Assembly (NCBI GenBank): GCA_026874595.1
Contig: CM049322.1
Location: 7,299,900-7,363,899, forward strand
Direction of reading: 5' to 3'
DNA length: 64,000 nucleotides
From: Sipunculus nudus
Lineage: Eukaryota > Annelida > Sipuncula > Golfingiida > Sipunculidae
This document shows positions 1-13,954 of this stretch, piece after piece; the first letter of the stretch is position 1, and each line of letters begins with the position of its first letter. Position numbers and translations under genes: made by a program. The notes under the pieces were generated by a model. That model was not told the DNA's origin. It did not search any database and saw nothing but the letters and a program-made list of their open reading frames with translations.

Positions 1-518
1 TGGTAAAGGTAGTTCTTTATAAGTGACGAAAGAAGACTGAAAAGCTGGCATTGTTAAGGATTTTTTCATTTGATATTTCTATTACCTTAACGATTTGCCG
101 ATAGTAGCGATTTGTTATAAAACCAAACTCCCATAAAACAGATCGATGTAAGGCCGATTGAGTTTGCATTGTACGTATCAGAGGGTTGACAGATCCCATT
201 AATATATATAAAACACAGTTAAAACATTTTTTTTCAGAAAAGGGAAAATAAGTGTAAATGAGACATGTAATATTATTTAATTCTTCTTTCAAGCGGCTTA
301 TAATTAACTTTTTTACAGGTCTTTAATTGTAATATAGACTTATACGCAGTTGTCTGAGAGTATTAACACAACGATAACACATTGTGTTAGGAGTATATGT
401 GAATAAATGGATGTGTGATTTGGGCACTAGCTATGGGGCGTTCAGAGGTATTGATGAGTTCCCGCAAACATGAAATTTCCTCGTTGACTTGTCAATGATT
501 TTTTAATAATCAATGGTT
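1..518. other. Gene-free interval at window start
   Basis: No exon, RNA gene or tandem repeat is recognisable here. A 91-codon open frame on the minus strand (17-292) has no family motif and an AT-rich composition typical of chance frames, so it is not called. Confidence 0.5.
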
Positions 519-845
519 TCTCCTTTTTTCTGTTTTCCCTTTATCGAGACCTTAAGCCACGCAACTTTTTCATTTTCTTCCCAAGAGAAACAACGTCTGC
601 AGTAGACAAAAACCAGTATAGTTTGGCACAACATAGCCAAGAGCAATAATGAATCTGCATTAAGAACACAATGTCACGCTATAAGCGGAAACAAAAGCTA
701 CATGAGCATAGATCAAAGCATGAATAATTAATGTTTTCGGATATATGCTTTCCTTTCATGCGATCAAGCCACTCTGGGTTGATCATTTGCATAGAGAGCT
801 TTATATTTGCACCTTGCAATGTATCGGGTTAAATTTCGATGAAAT
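519..845 (+). repeat. Dispersed repeat family A, copy 1
   Basis: This ~330-bp stretch aligns in the same orientation to 23,705-24,039 in the palindrome spacer. Shared runs include caacgtctgcag, acaatgtcacgctataagcg and gggttaaatttcgatgaaa, with scattered substitutions and small indels. No terminal repeats or coding capacity are visible, so the class of element is unknown. It is a dispersed repeat rather than part of the large inverted duplication. Confidence 0.75.
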
Positions 846-2079
846 CACTGAAGCACGTCGACATACATATCTAACAAATACAATATGTTTTTGAAAAGAG
901 AATCGCAAGCCTTTGTGTTTGTTTGAGTTTGGAGGCCATGGATGTCGAGCCTCGAATCAAAAGTACAACGTACACTATATACGATTCCTGACCTGTTTCT
1001 TTTTTTTAATCGTCTACCTTTCAAGTGCAACAGATTATTCTTCACATGTTACCTGTCAAGTCCACCTGGTGTAATATCTTTGTTTATATTTATTTGGCAT
1101 GAGGCGTCTTCAAGAGTGTGTTCATTTGGTGGCGACCACCAAATATAATGAGTTAAAAAATTGACACAAAAAAAAGATATATTATTTTAAATGCTATTAT
1201 ATATAATTAAACAATTATCATTAAGAAATGCCTCAAGCTATATGTTCGAAACAAGTTTGATGAACTGAGCACAATGAAAAACGAAAAAAATATACAACTT
1301 GTCAGCATTTTTCAATTATATTTTTGAACATTAATATGGTGCTCAGTAATGTTTTCCCCAAGCTGTATGCAGTTTGAAAAAGTGTTCATGATGTTCAATT
1401 TTCCTATGCGAAATATAATTTACGGAATATATCTAATATACGAAAGAAACCTTGAATATTGTTCTCCTATTTTCATGAATACCCTTTGAACGGTGGATAA
1501 GACAAACTTAAAGAAAACATGTGAGGATCTTGTGCAATCCTACCTCACCAGCATTTAAAGTAATGAAGCTTGAACTCAAAAAACAAATTCTTATACTTGC
1601 TCAATGCTGTTATTCAGTCTTATAATCTAGTTTCAAAGTAACACGTTTGGAATTATGCGACGGAATGGTCAGCAAGTATTCATCGAAGAGTTTTGTAGTT
1701 GCGATACGCACCGTGGTTTAAACGGTGGCAAATTCAACGAAAGTATGACAATTCGAATTGTTTAAACATACATAGTTAAATGTAAATATCCTTGACAGGA
1801 CAATACAAGTATGTGCGAATATTTAATTCAGCTGATTAGACGTTTATTATGGGTGAGAATATTTCACTAAGCAAGTCTGGAATTTAGTCGTTCCAAAGTG
1901 GTGATTGCTTTGATGGGTATATATTTCGAAACTTCCCTGTTTAAAGGGCTATATTTTAGATATACATTTACAGATTTTAGATCCTCAAGACCTATTTTTA
2001 GGAGAAGCCAATTCAACATTTCTAAGGGATAAATACTTAACAGTTCATCACATAATATGATAAAATATAGGTTGAAAAT
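846..2079. other. Gene-free interval
   Basis: Nothing beyond AT-rich sequence is supported. Short open frames at 845-1,148 and 1,867-2,220 overlap on both strands and have no recognisable domain. Confidence 0.45.
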
Positions 2080-2595
2080 GTACAGGTTATATATTGACTC
2101 ATTGTATATGCATGAGTACCAATCCTCCCTCGCGTTGCATGGTTCCCTCCTTCCGCGAGGGCTTTGTATCAAAATACTAACAGAAATGAAATCCACGATA
2201 GTTTTATTAGCAATTCTCATTATTGATCCTATCTATTTATTTCATGTATCAAAATGTAGGAACGTATTGTTTATCAATAAATAGGAGTAACGACAAAACA
2301 AATTACTGCTCGGTAAGAGAGGTTATTCGGTTTTAAACCATTTTGTTAAGTATTTGTACATCTGCAGAGTTCCAGTTCGGTTTCGGACTAAGAGATTTAG
2401 ACTACTATTACACTTCCGTATAAGGACCACATGACGTTAACAGGGCCGGGTGATAACAGCCGGCGCTGCCGCAATATTGCGCCGCCGACAGGCGAGTTAC
2501 AATCAAGCCGAGCCGTGCGGAATATCAGCAAGCTCCGCCAATATATTCATAAAACAAAGTGAGCCGATTCTGTGCAGCTCCGTTTTATATGACCA
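2080..2595 (+). repeat. Dispersed repeat family B fragment, outside the palindrome
   Basis: The stretch 2,281-2,595 aligns to 21,398-21,690 at the inner end of the left arm, and in reverse to about 27,050-27,345. Shared landmarks are taacgacaaaac, the run around ggttttaaacca, a GC-rich gccgccga segment and agccgattctctg-like sequence. The part near 2,115-2,150 also resembles 16,798-16,835. It is therefore an older dispersed copy of material built into the arms. A weaker fragment appears near 47,835-47,955. Confidence 0.65.
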
Positions 2596-5500
2596 TGATG
2601 TTTTCATGATTCTGTTGATCTGTATTATCTGAATTCTGGCGAACTCATGTCCTCGTGATTTGATTATTGTATTTTCTCATGACCTCTGTGGTCTAATGCT
2701 CTATTGATTATGATCATGTGATCTTCTCCTCACGCTAAAATTCTGATGTTCAAAATGGTGATGTTAATCTGGTGTCCCGGCAATCCTGTTCTCGGGATTC
2801 TGTTGATCTGTTTTCTTCATGATTCTGTCAAAGCTATTAAAAGTTTATTCCTGCAGCCGAAACTAGACACAAAGACCTTGTTCCTTTCGATATTTTTTGC
2901 TATATTCTGCCATTATCAAGTTAACCTTAAACAAATTTACAAAAGTTAAGGTTAAAATGCCAAGAATTTAACTTTAAACGGGTAACCATTGAAACCGAAG
3001 AATGAGGTCATGTGAACCCAGTAATATGCCCATTTATTGTAGTTTCTGATTCTATAATAAAATTTCAACATTGTTTATGGTTTTAAAGCTTTCAAGTTGC
3101 AGCGCTCCCTGGTGACTATATTCGAAAAATTAATAATTATTTTCGAGATCTTCCTGTTAAACAATTAATGAAAGAGTTTTGATGCGAATACTAATCACTG
3201 TGGCCTCTAGGGCATCATTAATGAAATATCGAAGATATCTTGCTTAGCGGGTTATGTTATTTACAGTAAGATCATGTTAGAAAATAGACCTCTTCACCTT
3301 AAAAACTGACCAAGTAAAAAAAATTATGTTAAGCATGTTAAAATTCCTTAATTTTTTTTTCAAAAATGCGTTACCATGATAATCATAGAATGAGACTTTA
3401 TTTCGGCGGGGCTGAATTTTCGCGGTTTTTATATTTTTAAAAGTTGCACGGCGTTCTTTTTTCGCGCTCTAGCTATCATTGGTCTAGTAGTATATTTTAT
3501 TTTTTAAAATAATTTCATGAACCGGTGATTTTCCTATTATCTAGGTCTACAATTTCTCTGTCCGGATATCGCACGTTCGAACATTCACAGACGGCTGAGC
3601 CGACGCCTGCAGGAAGCATTGACCCCGCTGGCTGTAATTAGTTCAGGGCCGAGGCTCATTAAACAACTCAAATGGTATTAAGGTGTGTCGAGAAACCAAC
3701 CTATAACTGCAAAACTGTATATTAAATTTGTTTAGGGAAACTGTCTTGATAAGGGTATCTTACTCCTGTTAATTGAAAGTCGAGTCGTAATCACCTACTC
3801 AACCAACAAGGGTCGCCTGTAGGTAGCCCCCTTGTTTCAGTGTCAAAGGCAGGGATTATCCCAGGACAAATTGAGTGCCGTTATTGTTGCTAATTAATTC
3901 CATATAGGTGGAAAAAAGAACCGTTTTCAGTTTTTCACAGTTAAAACCTGAAGCAAAACATAATATTCCACTGTTTTACGGCACTATGGCTCCAAAATTA
4001 ACTGAGACCTTTCAAATATATTCAAAATTCACGTCATCACTAGCCAATCATATATCCTTTGGCGCGTCATGATTTCACAGAATTAGTCCTTTATAAAGTT
4101 ACAAAGTGGCGCAACCCTAGCGGTTACGTTCACAACTTAAGTGGCAGATTTAATTTATTAACATGACTAAATACGGCACAATGTGAAAGAGTATATTCAT
4201 TTTAAGCGGCACTGGATGTCATCTTTATTAGCACACATACACATATTTATTAATATTACTGCCCAGCGGGCATTTACACTTTCCAGTAATTTACCGGGGG
4301 ACAGGGAAAACTGCCTAGCATGTCCGCCGGCGTTAGCACGCACCTGCAAAGGGTCCCGGCATTTAAGCCAACCGATATTATTTTAAATGGGCCCTGTCAT
4401 TCTCCCTGAACCATTTAACATATATGCACCAGGACATCGCTACGTAGCTGAAGAAAAATCTCAACTTTCGCAAAGTATCCGCAGCTTCTGAAATTAATGA
4501 TCATGGTCTGGTATATATGCATTCGAAACTGCGTGGTTTCAATTTCGCGGTCAGAGAGCGACCGCGAATATCGCGAATTTGAAACCACCGCAAAATAAGA
4601 AGACAACCACATTAATTTATGTAGATACGATCTTTCTTTACACAGTTATGAAGAAGAAGTTTCATAATGAGGGAAGTCGATGACCCTTACCTTGACCAAT
4701 GACGGATTTTGACCAAAAATAAAAGGCATCTGTTCAGTATGATTTATAGCATTTACATACGTTTCAGGGAAAATGATGCGAAATTGCGGCCTGTAAAGTG
4801 CAGACAAACAGACAAAAATACAAACAGACATACGGAACTGACCAAAATACTTGCTGAAATCTCTAACTCCGGCAAGCAACAATTCTTGTAACGGACAAAC
4901 GAAACTGAACAACAATAGTGCCGAAATATCTGATTTCGGCAAGTTATAAACTATAACATGGCGGAAAGGGCAAACGGGCCCGCGTGTAGGTTACAGAGCC
5001 CGAAAACATCCTTTGGGACCACCTCGACAACCATATGCACCTATTTCGCAGGCACGGACGGGAAAAAAATGCAGGGCCGGATTGAATGTGTGTTACTTAT
5101 AAAGGGGACAAAGGGCGTGTTATATTTGCATGTCACGCAAAGATTGTCTGTGGTTACTTATTTTATGCGGCAAACGCTATAATTTTGTAGTCACGGGAAA
5201 GCCTATGTATCTTTCGTATTAAAACGTATGGGCAGAAAGGCCATGATATGCCAAGTTATATAATATACAGTGTATATACCTAAAATATATTTTTGGAGAT
5301 ATGGCTAAACAATAATAGTAGGTATTGGGTGGCAGTGCACCGCCCCATAGCGGTCATTTTCCATGAAGTGAAAAATTGCCTTTGAGATATTAATGTAAAA
5401 ATAAAAAAATCTCATTCGACGAGAAATAGTGCGGGATTTTACCGATTTTTTATTGGATAATCGAGAACTCATCAAGGGCTACAAGATGAAAACGTTTGAC

Positions 5501-7035
5501 CTCTCTAGCATAAAACCTGCAATAGTTAGAAGCTCAAAACTGTATATCTTCAAATGAAAAAAAAAATCCAAATTAGAATAATCTGACAAGAGCACAGATG
5601 GGCACATATGCGCAAATGAACCCATATACCTTAGTTTTAGGTGTTTTGAAATGGTGCAATGTTTAATATTTATGGGATAAAGCTAAAAAAAACAAATTTC
5701 ATGTTTTTTCATCTGCAACGCCCCCTGGCAGCCATTTCCAAAATCTGCTTGTGTTACATAAAATATATGAGTATCAAAAAGATTGCTGCATATTTGTAAA
5801 ACCTATAAAATTCTATGAATACTCCTAAGATTGCGTAACCACAGTCACAGGAGAATGAGGCAATTTTAAGGTTTTTGCAGTGGTGATACTTGCCGAAATC
5901 TCTGATAATTTCAAATAAGTTCGAAGAAAAATACAATAATTTTAATAAATTGTTTCACTTATTTCAAAGGTAAAAATATCAAGGGAGATTTTTCATGCTT
6001 AGATTACACGATTCAAATGTCCTTTGTTGAGATTATACCATAACGGTACAGCAGGTAGATAAGGTGACAGCAATGCTCTAAACGCTCTATTATGCCCATT
6101 CCAAAAGATTCGATTGGAAACTTGAACGACAACGAAACTTACCGTGGTAAAGCTTTAGTAGCTCAATCGGTTATTTCTTTTAGATCATCATATCTCAGGT
6201 TTACTTTAATTGTTTCCGCTTATCAGAACTATAGTTTAAAGAGATTCAATCATCGACAGTGTGTGCAACAGGGTTAAGGGAAATAAAGAAATTTGGTCAA
6301 ATGTGTTCCCTACCTATTAGAAAGACGGTTCCGAAGGTGGTTGTCGTTAAAAATCCTTTCTGTTCAATAAAAAAATCAGTCCATACGTGTTGCATGAAAT
6401 GATGGGACATCTGATAGTTTCTTTTAAAAAAAATTTGTCGTGGCCGGGTGCTCAGTCCGCTAATATTTAATCTAGGGATCACGTTTTTCTCTCAATTATA
6501 ACTTGTACAATGATTGACCGACAACCCCTACTAAAACTGTTCACAAAACATTGAAGCTGTTTTTGGCTTTACAATACAATACCACTAAAATTATATGCAC
6601 TTGTGTACTGGGGATTACAAATACGCTTACCCCACGAAACATCGAGCTAAATTTTTTTAAATGAAGTCTTTAACGAACCCTTCTGTAAAGGTATTCTTTA
6701 AGTATTTACAATAATTATCAAACTGTGAGATAAAATTATGCATCTAGAACTACATTTCCAAAAATGTGCTAAGTGACAACTTGTAGGTCTTTAATCGCAA
6801 CCTTACAATGGTAATCTTAGATCTGCGGTTCCCGTCCTGTTGGCGATCTCTCCTCGTTGAGGGCTGTAGGTCAAGTGCGAAGACTACAGACTCGGAGCCC
6901 TTTTATTACCACACTCCACTGAAAGCCACTGACTTATCATGAGATGCATGAATAACAAAACCTTAAAAAATAAGCAAAGTGCTTCGTAGCCGTATGAATA
7001 TTCCGTGGCTTCGACATTTACACAGGCCTGCGTCC
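2596..7035. other. Gene-free interval with weak repeat traces
   Basis: I see no supportable exon or RNA gene in this 4.4 kb. The stretch 4,650-4,900 carries a cagacaaacagac-type run and a ttgctgaaatctctaactcc-like run resembling 50,870-51,220, which suggests an old dispersed repeat. A short phrase with gcaacgccccctggcagcc occurs near 5,715 and a related gcagcgctccctgg near 3,100, again repeat-like. The ORF at 4,958-5,182 has no recognisable motif. Confidence 0.45.
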
Positions 7036-7061
7036 CCTCCCCCCCCCCCCCCCCGCCCCCA
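7036..7061 (+). repeat. Poly-C tract
   Basis: A run of about 20 C residues, interrupted by a single G near its end, lies here. It is a simple low-complexity tract and the apparent proline run in the overlapping frame is not evidence of a gene. The next 380 bp up to the palindrome edge show nothing else. Confidence 0.9.
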
Positions 7062-7784
7062 CCTCTGAACTGGTTACCTAAGAACTTACTAACCTCGGCG
7101 CTTGGCCCCGGCCTGTCGAATTACAATGAGCGCTCACTCAACCAGAATAGCAAAAACAAGCGAGTGATCGCACCCATGTGTATTTATGGGCAATTTTGTT
7201 TGGGGAAATTTTGACCGCGTCACCCCAAAAATTCGGTACGACTACATCTAAATAATTTGTTTTGTGCAAGGTGAAGGTGGACTTTCAGTCTGATATAATT
7301 AAAGATATATCTAGCCATATTTAACTTTTCGGTGAAGGGTTAAAATTCATAAATTTCAGGAAATTGTCATATTGGCATCCAGTCAAACATACTGGGACAA
7401 ACAGAGGGACAAACACGGGACCATATTGGAACAACGATATACACGCCTAACGTAGAAACGAAGGGTCTATGAAGTAGTCATTTAATAATATGCGCGCAAA
7501 TATCTTGACCGTTTTAAGAGGTATTATCTCCATTATGTAATACTGAGATTTCTGAAATAGCGAGTACAAAAGGATTTTGATAAAATTTTCATTGATAAAA
7601 AACTATAATTAGAATAAGATTGTAGATGAATAAATTCGCATGAAGAGACATTTCATCTTCCTCTACTTCTTCTTCTTCCTCCTCATCTTCTTCTGCCTTC
7701 ACAAGCTATGCTGGCAGAGAGACATTTTTTAATTAAGTGAATGCTGTGGTAATGATGATTTTAGATTCATATGATGATCCGATT

Positions 7785-8872
7785 AAATCTCAACACTCAT
7801 GACAATCCGAACACCATACTTTACTTTTAAAACGATCCGATCACCATACTGTAAACGCATTACGATGCGATCCGGCTACCATGCTCCACTCTCATAAATG
7901 TCCGACCAACATATTCCACACTCATGATGATTCCCAATATTCATGATAATCCCAATAGCATGCTGCAAAATCATTACGATCCGACCAGCATACTCCACAA
8001 TCATGACGGTCCGAACAGGACGCTCCATCTTCATGACGATCCGTCCACCATGGTCCTACACTAGACGATCCCGCCTGCATACTCAACACGATCCAGCCAT
8101 TATGTTTAACATTAATTTCAAGCCGATCAGCATGTTCAACACTCATGACGATACCACATGATACTCCACACTCATTAGGAACCGACCAGCATGCTCCACA
8201 ATCACAACGATCCAAGTAGTATTCTCTACAATCATTACAATCCGACCAGCATACTCAACCCTTATGAAGATTCCACAAGCATACTTCACACTCATGAGGA
8301 ACCTACTAGATTGTTCCACAATCTAAATGATCCGGCAAGCATGCTCCACACTCATTATGATTTGACCAGCACACTCCACACTCATGACGATCCGACAAGT
8401 ATACTCCATACGCATGCCGATCTGATCTAGATGCTCCACACTCATGACGATTTGACCAGCATACTCCACGCTCATGACGATCCGACAAGTATACTCAACA
8501 CTCATTAAGATCCGATCAGTATGCTCCACACTCTTTATGATCCGACTAGTATGCTAAACATTCATGACGCTCCGACAAGTATGCTCCTCACTCCTAATGA
8601 TCCCACAAGTATGCCATACACTCATGACGATTTAGACAGCATGCTCAACACTCATTACGTTCCGACCAATATTCTCCACATTCTTTATGATCCGGCCTTC
8701 ATACTTCTTAATGATCGGACCAGTATGCTATACACTCATAACGATTTCGTCAACATTCTCCACAGTCTAGACTATCCAACCAGCATACTCAACACTCATG
8801 GCTATCTGACCAGTATGCTACACACTTATGACGATCCGACCAACAAAACTACTCACCCATGACGATGCGATC
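7785..8872 (+). repeat. 30-bp minisatellite, left arm
   Basis: Roughly 36 degenerate copies of a 30-bp unit (core actcatgacgatccgacc followed by agcatgctccac) run through this block. Because 30 is divisible by three, some frames stay open and give spurious 10-residue repeats of the SMLHTHDDPT kind on either strand. The unit varies by point changes rather than indels. The mirror array in the right arm is about twice as long. Confidence 0.92.
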
Positions 8873-9359
8873 GGTATGCCTCTTCATTAGAGGCGGGGTC
8901 ATATTCTGAGACTGTAGCATATGCCTGTATGCTAATAAATGTACACACATCAGCTATAACTCCATAGCTCATATGAATAGATAGAATCTTCTCTTTGCTC
9001 ACGATGTCCTTGCAGATTAATGTCATATTTCAGTAAAATAAATCAAAATAAAAAACAACACAAATGCTAAACTTAATCAGTAACGTTACTCTACCAATTT
9101 TAAATGTGGGTATAATATCATTTAAGTGATGTTTTAGCAAAAATCTAAATAATTTTATATAGGTAATGAAAATCTTACTATTATTTATAAAGGGATTCCA
9201 TATTTATTCAAATTGGATCTAATTTTATTTCTACTTTGGAAACTTAGTAGAAAAATCACAAGGTCAAGGTATAAATGGCACTATGATTTCTTAGATTTTT
9301 TAAGTAACATGTAGTATACTCTCTTATCTAATTATTCGTCTATTTACTTGGATCTGATT

Positions 9360-9652
9360 GACATGGTGGTAGCACCCGCCTACTATCATGACAATTTATG
9401 TATCCCTTTGTAAGCAAGGGTCTGTGGCTACAGCCCCAACTACCAGGTTCTAGATATGTAATAATCCCCGTTGTTGTGTCATAACATCTAGAAAACCCCA
9501 AAGATGCACTCGTTTATGTGCGATACATGTCTGTCGGGCGTACCATTCTCATAATGGCTGCAACACGTTAACCCTGGCTCACCGCTCCTTAGTGAATAAA
9601 ACTCACGACGACTTCTACCCCTGGACCGCAGAAGCCGGTGGTATAAAAAGTA
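9360..9652 (-). mobile_element. Candidate tRNA-derived SINE, left-arm copy
   Basis: On the minus strand, near 9,612-9,630, there is a tgcggtccaggggtagaagt segment resembling a tRNA A box. It is followed by a degenerate tRNA-like stretch and about 230 bp of body. The right arm carries the same element on its plus strand (38,512-38,790). No clear B box survives, so the SINE assignment is tentative. Confidence 0.4.
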
Positions 9653-11141
9653 CAATCATATTCCAGTGAAACAGCTACCACTTATCAATCAAATTAACTT
9701 GGAACTTTATTGCATTATTTTACATCTGTTTTGTGTTTCCATCAATTCGTGTATCACCCTGTGTAACCATGTTTCTGTTCACTTATAATCATCATTATAA
9801 TCAATGGGGCAATTAGGTAAACCATTTTCCTTCAAGCCAGAGACAAATATTGGCTACAGACACAGAGTGTTCGGGACCTATGTTGTGACGTAAAAGGATT
9901 ACTTTAATCCAATCTGAAGAGATTAATGAAAACAATATATATATATGGTATATTCAAAAGTGAGTTTACAGCAAACGACAGTTCGGAGCAGTGGAAAAGT
10001 TTGATTATTGATCTTGTTAGCTGAACCGACTTGCAATATGATCAATTTCTCAGAAATGATTAATTCAGGAGTAAGCAAAATAGTTTGAACAGCAAGGCCC
10101 GACCAGAAAAATAATCCGTTAGTTGAAGCTCTATTTTAGCCAAACAAAATGTCATGCAGGCATGACATATGTGTAAATAGGTTTTAAGCAGGAGACCACG
10201 CTATTTTCACTCGACAAGAGGTAAATCAAATGTTTCACAGCCTGATTCGGGTTGGCAGCATTGGAAAGCATCGATGAACATTTTCGTAAAAATGGAAGTA
10301 CCCAGATCTTCAGTAATCTTCGTCAGAGAGTTCCGTTAGTGTAAACTTTACAAGAATCTAAAATTGTAAGAGTAATGTTAAAGTATTAAACACTTGAACA
10401 TTCAAACAAAAAATATCATATTGACGACGAACTCATTAAGGTAGAAAGTAAGGAAACTCTGGTAAATTAAATATACAAATTAAAAAACTTCCACTTTCCT
10501 AGTATATCGGGGATATGACATATGTTTCCCAAATAAGTTTGTTTTAACAATTGTGATTTTGATCTGTTCATAGTTAAATTGTAATCTGAGACATTCGGTT
10601 TATATTACGGTTCCAGGCTATAAGACAAATAATTTTATATTTTTGATAATAATAAAAACACAAAAGTCTGGGGTTCCTAATAAGCATGTGTGTATCGTAC
10701 CATATTTCTCAGTATCAGTAATGATGGTTATAAGTACAAATAATATATTAAAGAGATGGGTTTCTTACCTACGCCATTTTAGGGGTTTGTTCACTTATTT
10801 TATTTAATTTATAATTATTTGGATCGGGAGGAACGGATTTGTTTGTTGAACGGAAAAGTTGATAATTGTTCTTGACAAAACCAAACGTCGTCCTCCAACA
10901 GCAACCGGATCATAATCATCCATACATCTGAATAAATAAGCGAAAGCCTACTAGTTTATGGGCGGATAATTACTGTGAAAGTGGGGACTGATTATTTATG
11001 TAATTCCGCAAAGATTAGTTTATTTGCGTTCTACACTTTTCTTGTGATTGGGTATCTCTAATTAGAGTAACTTCATCCTCAGACTCTATTTAATCTCAAT
11101 CTCCATTATATGATCACCCTTTCCTGAATGTCATTAAAAGG

Positions 11142-11813
11142 TGATCGCAAAATAAACCTAGTAAACTTAAGTATACAACATGTCGATGATACACAGTAGC
11201 TAACACAACAGACACTCGCCGACATAACCAAAAAATATCACTTTATACAATTCCCTATCATTAAAGCCTTGCAACGGTTAGTCAGTAAACAGTTTATGCA
11301 CGCGAAGGTCAAATTTGTCATACAATAATATCCAGTTAGTGACACGCTTACCATAACTTTCCTTTTTCTCCCATGAAACGAGGTGTTCATAAATTGGGCC
11401 TTTACATGCTTGCGCGCAAATAATATCTCATTACAGAATACAAGTATTACAATGTGTAACAGTTTAAGTGGAAGGGGATCGCAAAACAAACCTAGTTAAC
11501 TTGAGTGCACGACATGTCGCTGATACACAGTAGCTAACAAGGACGGACAGTCGCCGACATAAAAAAAATCCTGCTATTAAATTCTCCAGCATTCACGTGT
11601 TGTAACGGTAAGTCAGTAAACAGTTTATGTACGCGAAGGTCAAATTTGTCATACAATAAACATCCAGTTAGTGACATGCTCACCATAACATTTCTTTTTC
11701 CTCCCGTGAAACGAGGTGTTCATAAAGTTGGCCTTTACACGCATGCAGGTAAATATTCTCTCATCGCAGAATATAAGTATTACATTTTGTAACAGTTTAA
11801 GTGGAATTGCAGG
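11142..11813 (+). repeat. Left-arm-only tandem duplication of ~335 bp
   Basis: Two adjacent copies (about 11,142-11,471 and 11,477-11,813) share landmarks such as gatacacagtagctaaca, gcgaaggtcaaatttgtcat, gaaacgaggtgttcataaa and aacagtttaagtgga. The mirror position in the right arm (about 36,690-37,020) has one copy only. The copies have diverged from each other about as much as the arms have. This suggests either an old duplication kept in one arm, or a deletion in the other. Confidence 0.85.
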
Positions 11814-12319
11814 TCAATAAAACATCACTTGCAGGAAATCATTTCATGATAATTTAAAAAAATTTTTAAATGTGCGAAAGAAAAAAGCATAGAGGGACGA
11901 ACGTTTATCTTAGATATATACTTGTAGATTTGTCGTATTTAGAGCAACAATATGTTGTATTATAATATATGAAATAAATATTTAATGCTGTGTTGATAAT
12001 AGGCTATGTGAAAGCCAGCAATGGGTCGTCTAGTGTGGTAAGGTCTTTAGCTTTTGTACTATAATTTAAAGTGCGATATTATACTAAATGTATTATACTG
12101 AATGTATTACGCCTTTGACATTTCATTCCTTATTTATTTATAAAGTTGCATTAATAAATCCTTGGGGAAAGCTTTCATACGTGATCTAGACAGTTCGGTC
12201 GCTCATGATTGTATGGTTTTTGGTACATGTTTATTCAATTAAAAGATTTCAATTAAAAGAATCCTAAAAGATATATGAGATGTGAGATCAAGAACAAAGA
12301 TGTGGATATTTCAATTTTG

Positions 12320-13190
12320 TATGGTAAATGGCAAGCTTTGAGAGTAGTTTTTGACAAGTATGAGATAGAAATAGCCCGGCGAATATGATGTCTGCAAAAC
12401 CAGAATGGTCCCAAAAAACAATTTCTTCATTACCGTCGAAAATGCAGCTAATCATTAATTTGTATTGAAAGTAACCGACATATCTCCTTTTTCTCCATGC
12501 TTTTTTTGTCCACAGCGTTACGTTATCTGCTCATGTCATTTTCACAAGACTTACGTCAGGAAAGGCCATGCAAAGGGATATGTTAAAAGCTTTAGTTGTG
12601 CATTTTATGCAAATCAATGTTCTTTTAAATTCTTGATTGTACGTTGTTATATCCTGCAATGACACGTCCGGAAAAAAGGGGGACTGCCATTTATGGACAA
12701 AAGGTATACAGTTATTTTACTTTTATGCATTTAAATTATCTTGCTAAGCTGTTTTTAAACATGCAAACGTAAAAGGGTAAATACACTATATACGATTTGT
12801 TAACTCACACCCTCTTTTTTGGGATCGACTGATTTTTCAGAAGAATTGCTGAATGGTTCTGGAGTAAATCAGAAGATCTAAAGAAACAGTAAAGGATTCC
12901 TTGAAAAACTTAAGAATTTAAAATTATCTACCCGCCGGTTTTATTAGATTTCCAAATTCTATTCCAAACATCCTGGCACGGATATGAATTTCCAAAAAAA
13001 ATCAGGCTGATTCCTAAAGAGAAAATACGAGTAAAGTAAATTCAAGATGCCCCCGGGGGTAACCCTAGTAGATCCCGTTTGATTCTGAAATTTCGTAACG
13101 TCTTCCTTCCTAAACAGACTAAACATGTAATATTGCAGGCGGTAGAAGATATGGTCCAGGAGATAAACCACCTAAAATAGTCTTTTGTTA
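12320..13190 (-). repeat. Repeat block C, left-arm copy
   Basis: This ~0.87-kb block is matched in the right arm at 35,280-36,190 and again, more distantly, outside the palindrome at 41,880-42,715. Shared landmarks are ctcctggaccatat-like sequence, tgcaatattacatgt, the phrase around catcctggcacggatat, and ccagctttgagag. The minus-strand frame at 12,959-13,171 is open for 70 codons but is not conserved as an open frame between copies. I treat it as repeat sequence rather than a gene. Confidence 0.75.
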
Positions 13191-13367
13191 TCGGGAATAA
13201 TTTGTTTTATCGTCAGACCGATGTTTTAAAAGTTTCAGACAAAATCAGATATAAAAGATTTTTATCACAATTGGCTGATTGACGGCCATTTAGCTTATTA
13301 ACAATTCCGTAACCTGGTAACGTCTTCTAAGAGAGCGCGATGATGGAATGATCATGTTCTATAAGAG

Positions 13368-13370
<3 letters not shown>

Positions 13371-13417
<47 letters not shown>
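13371..13417. repeat. (TA)n microsatellite
   Basis: About 23 TA dinucleotides in a row. The right-arm mirror (about 35,088-35,132) also holds a TA tract but it is interrupted and shorter, so the tract predates the duplication and has since evolved independently. Confidence 0.95.
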
Positions 13418-13419
<2 letters not shown>

Positions 13420-13954
13420 CAGTTAATGTGTTCGATGCATGTTTATTCATATAAAGCGGTTCTAAATTTCTAGGGTTTTTTTTTTTCAAATGTATTTTCA
13501 GATATATAGTGTGTACCTGGAAGCACAAGACATCCCAAGATGCGGTCTTTGAGAGGTATTTTTTTTTTCTTTTATTACTTCCTAAATAACAAATAATTTG
13601 GATAACGGAAGTTGTCTGGTAAGGATACAAGAAAAAACGCATAGGGATAATTCTGTATATTTAGATGATGGACAAATAGTGAAGCAATGTATTATTGGAG
13701 TCACAAACCTTGCTAGAATTTTATATGTTTAAACTAACACATATTACATATATTATAGCTTTAGAGCTTCAGTATATTTCTTACTTGTTTATACGGTTAA
13801 ATACTTCAACAACATACCAGAATTATTACATTCCGTAAACATGTATTCAATAAGATTATCAATAGGTATCATCTCACCAGAGAACACAGATCATGTAATG
13901 ATGTAACGTGTAATGCGGACATAATTTTCAATGTCTAGGTTTTATCATTTCTGT

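Noticed and set aside
61-292. 91-residue minus-strand frame at the window start
   Set aside because: AT-rich composition with no motif or splice framing; probably chance.
4958-5182. 74-residue plus-strand frame beginning MAERANGPACRLQS
   Set aside because: No splice context, no recognised domain, and it sits in a gene-free repeat-rich stretch.
7922-8862. Histidine/aspartate-rich repeat proteins (SMLHTHDDPT type)
   Set aside because: They are products of the 30-bp minisatellite; both strands are open, and the frame breaks wherever units change length.
12959-13171. 70-residue minus-strand protein
   Set aside because: It also lies in block C, is disrupted in the mirror copy, and shows no motif.
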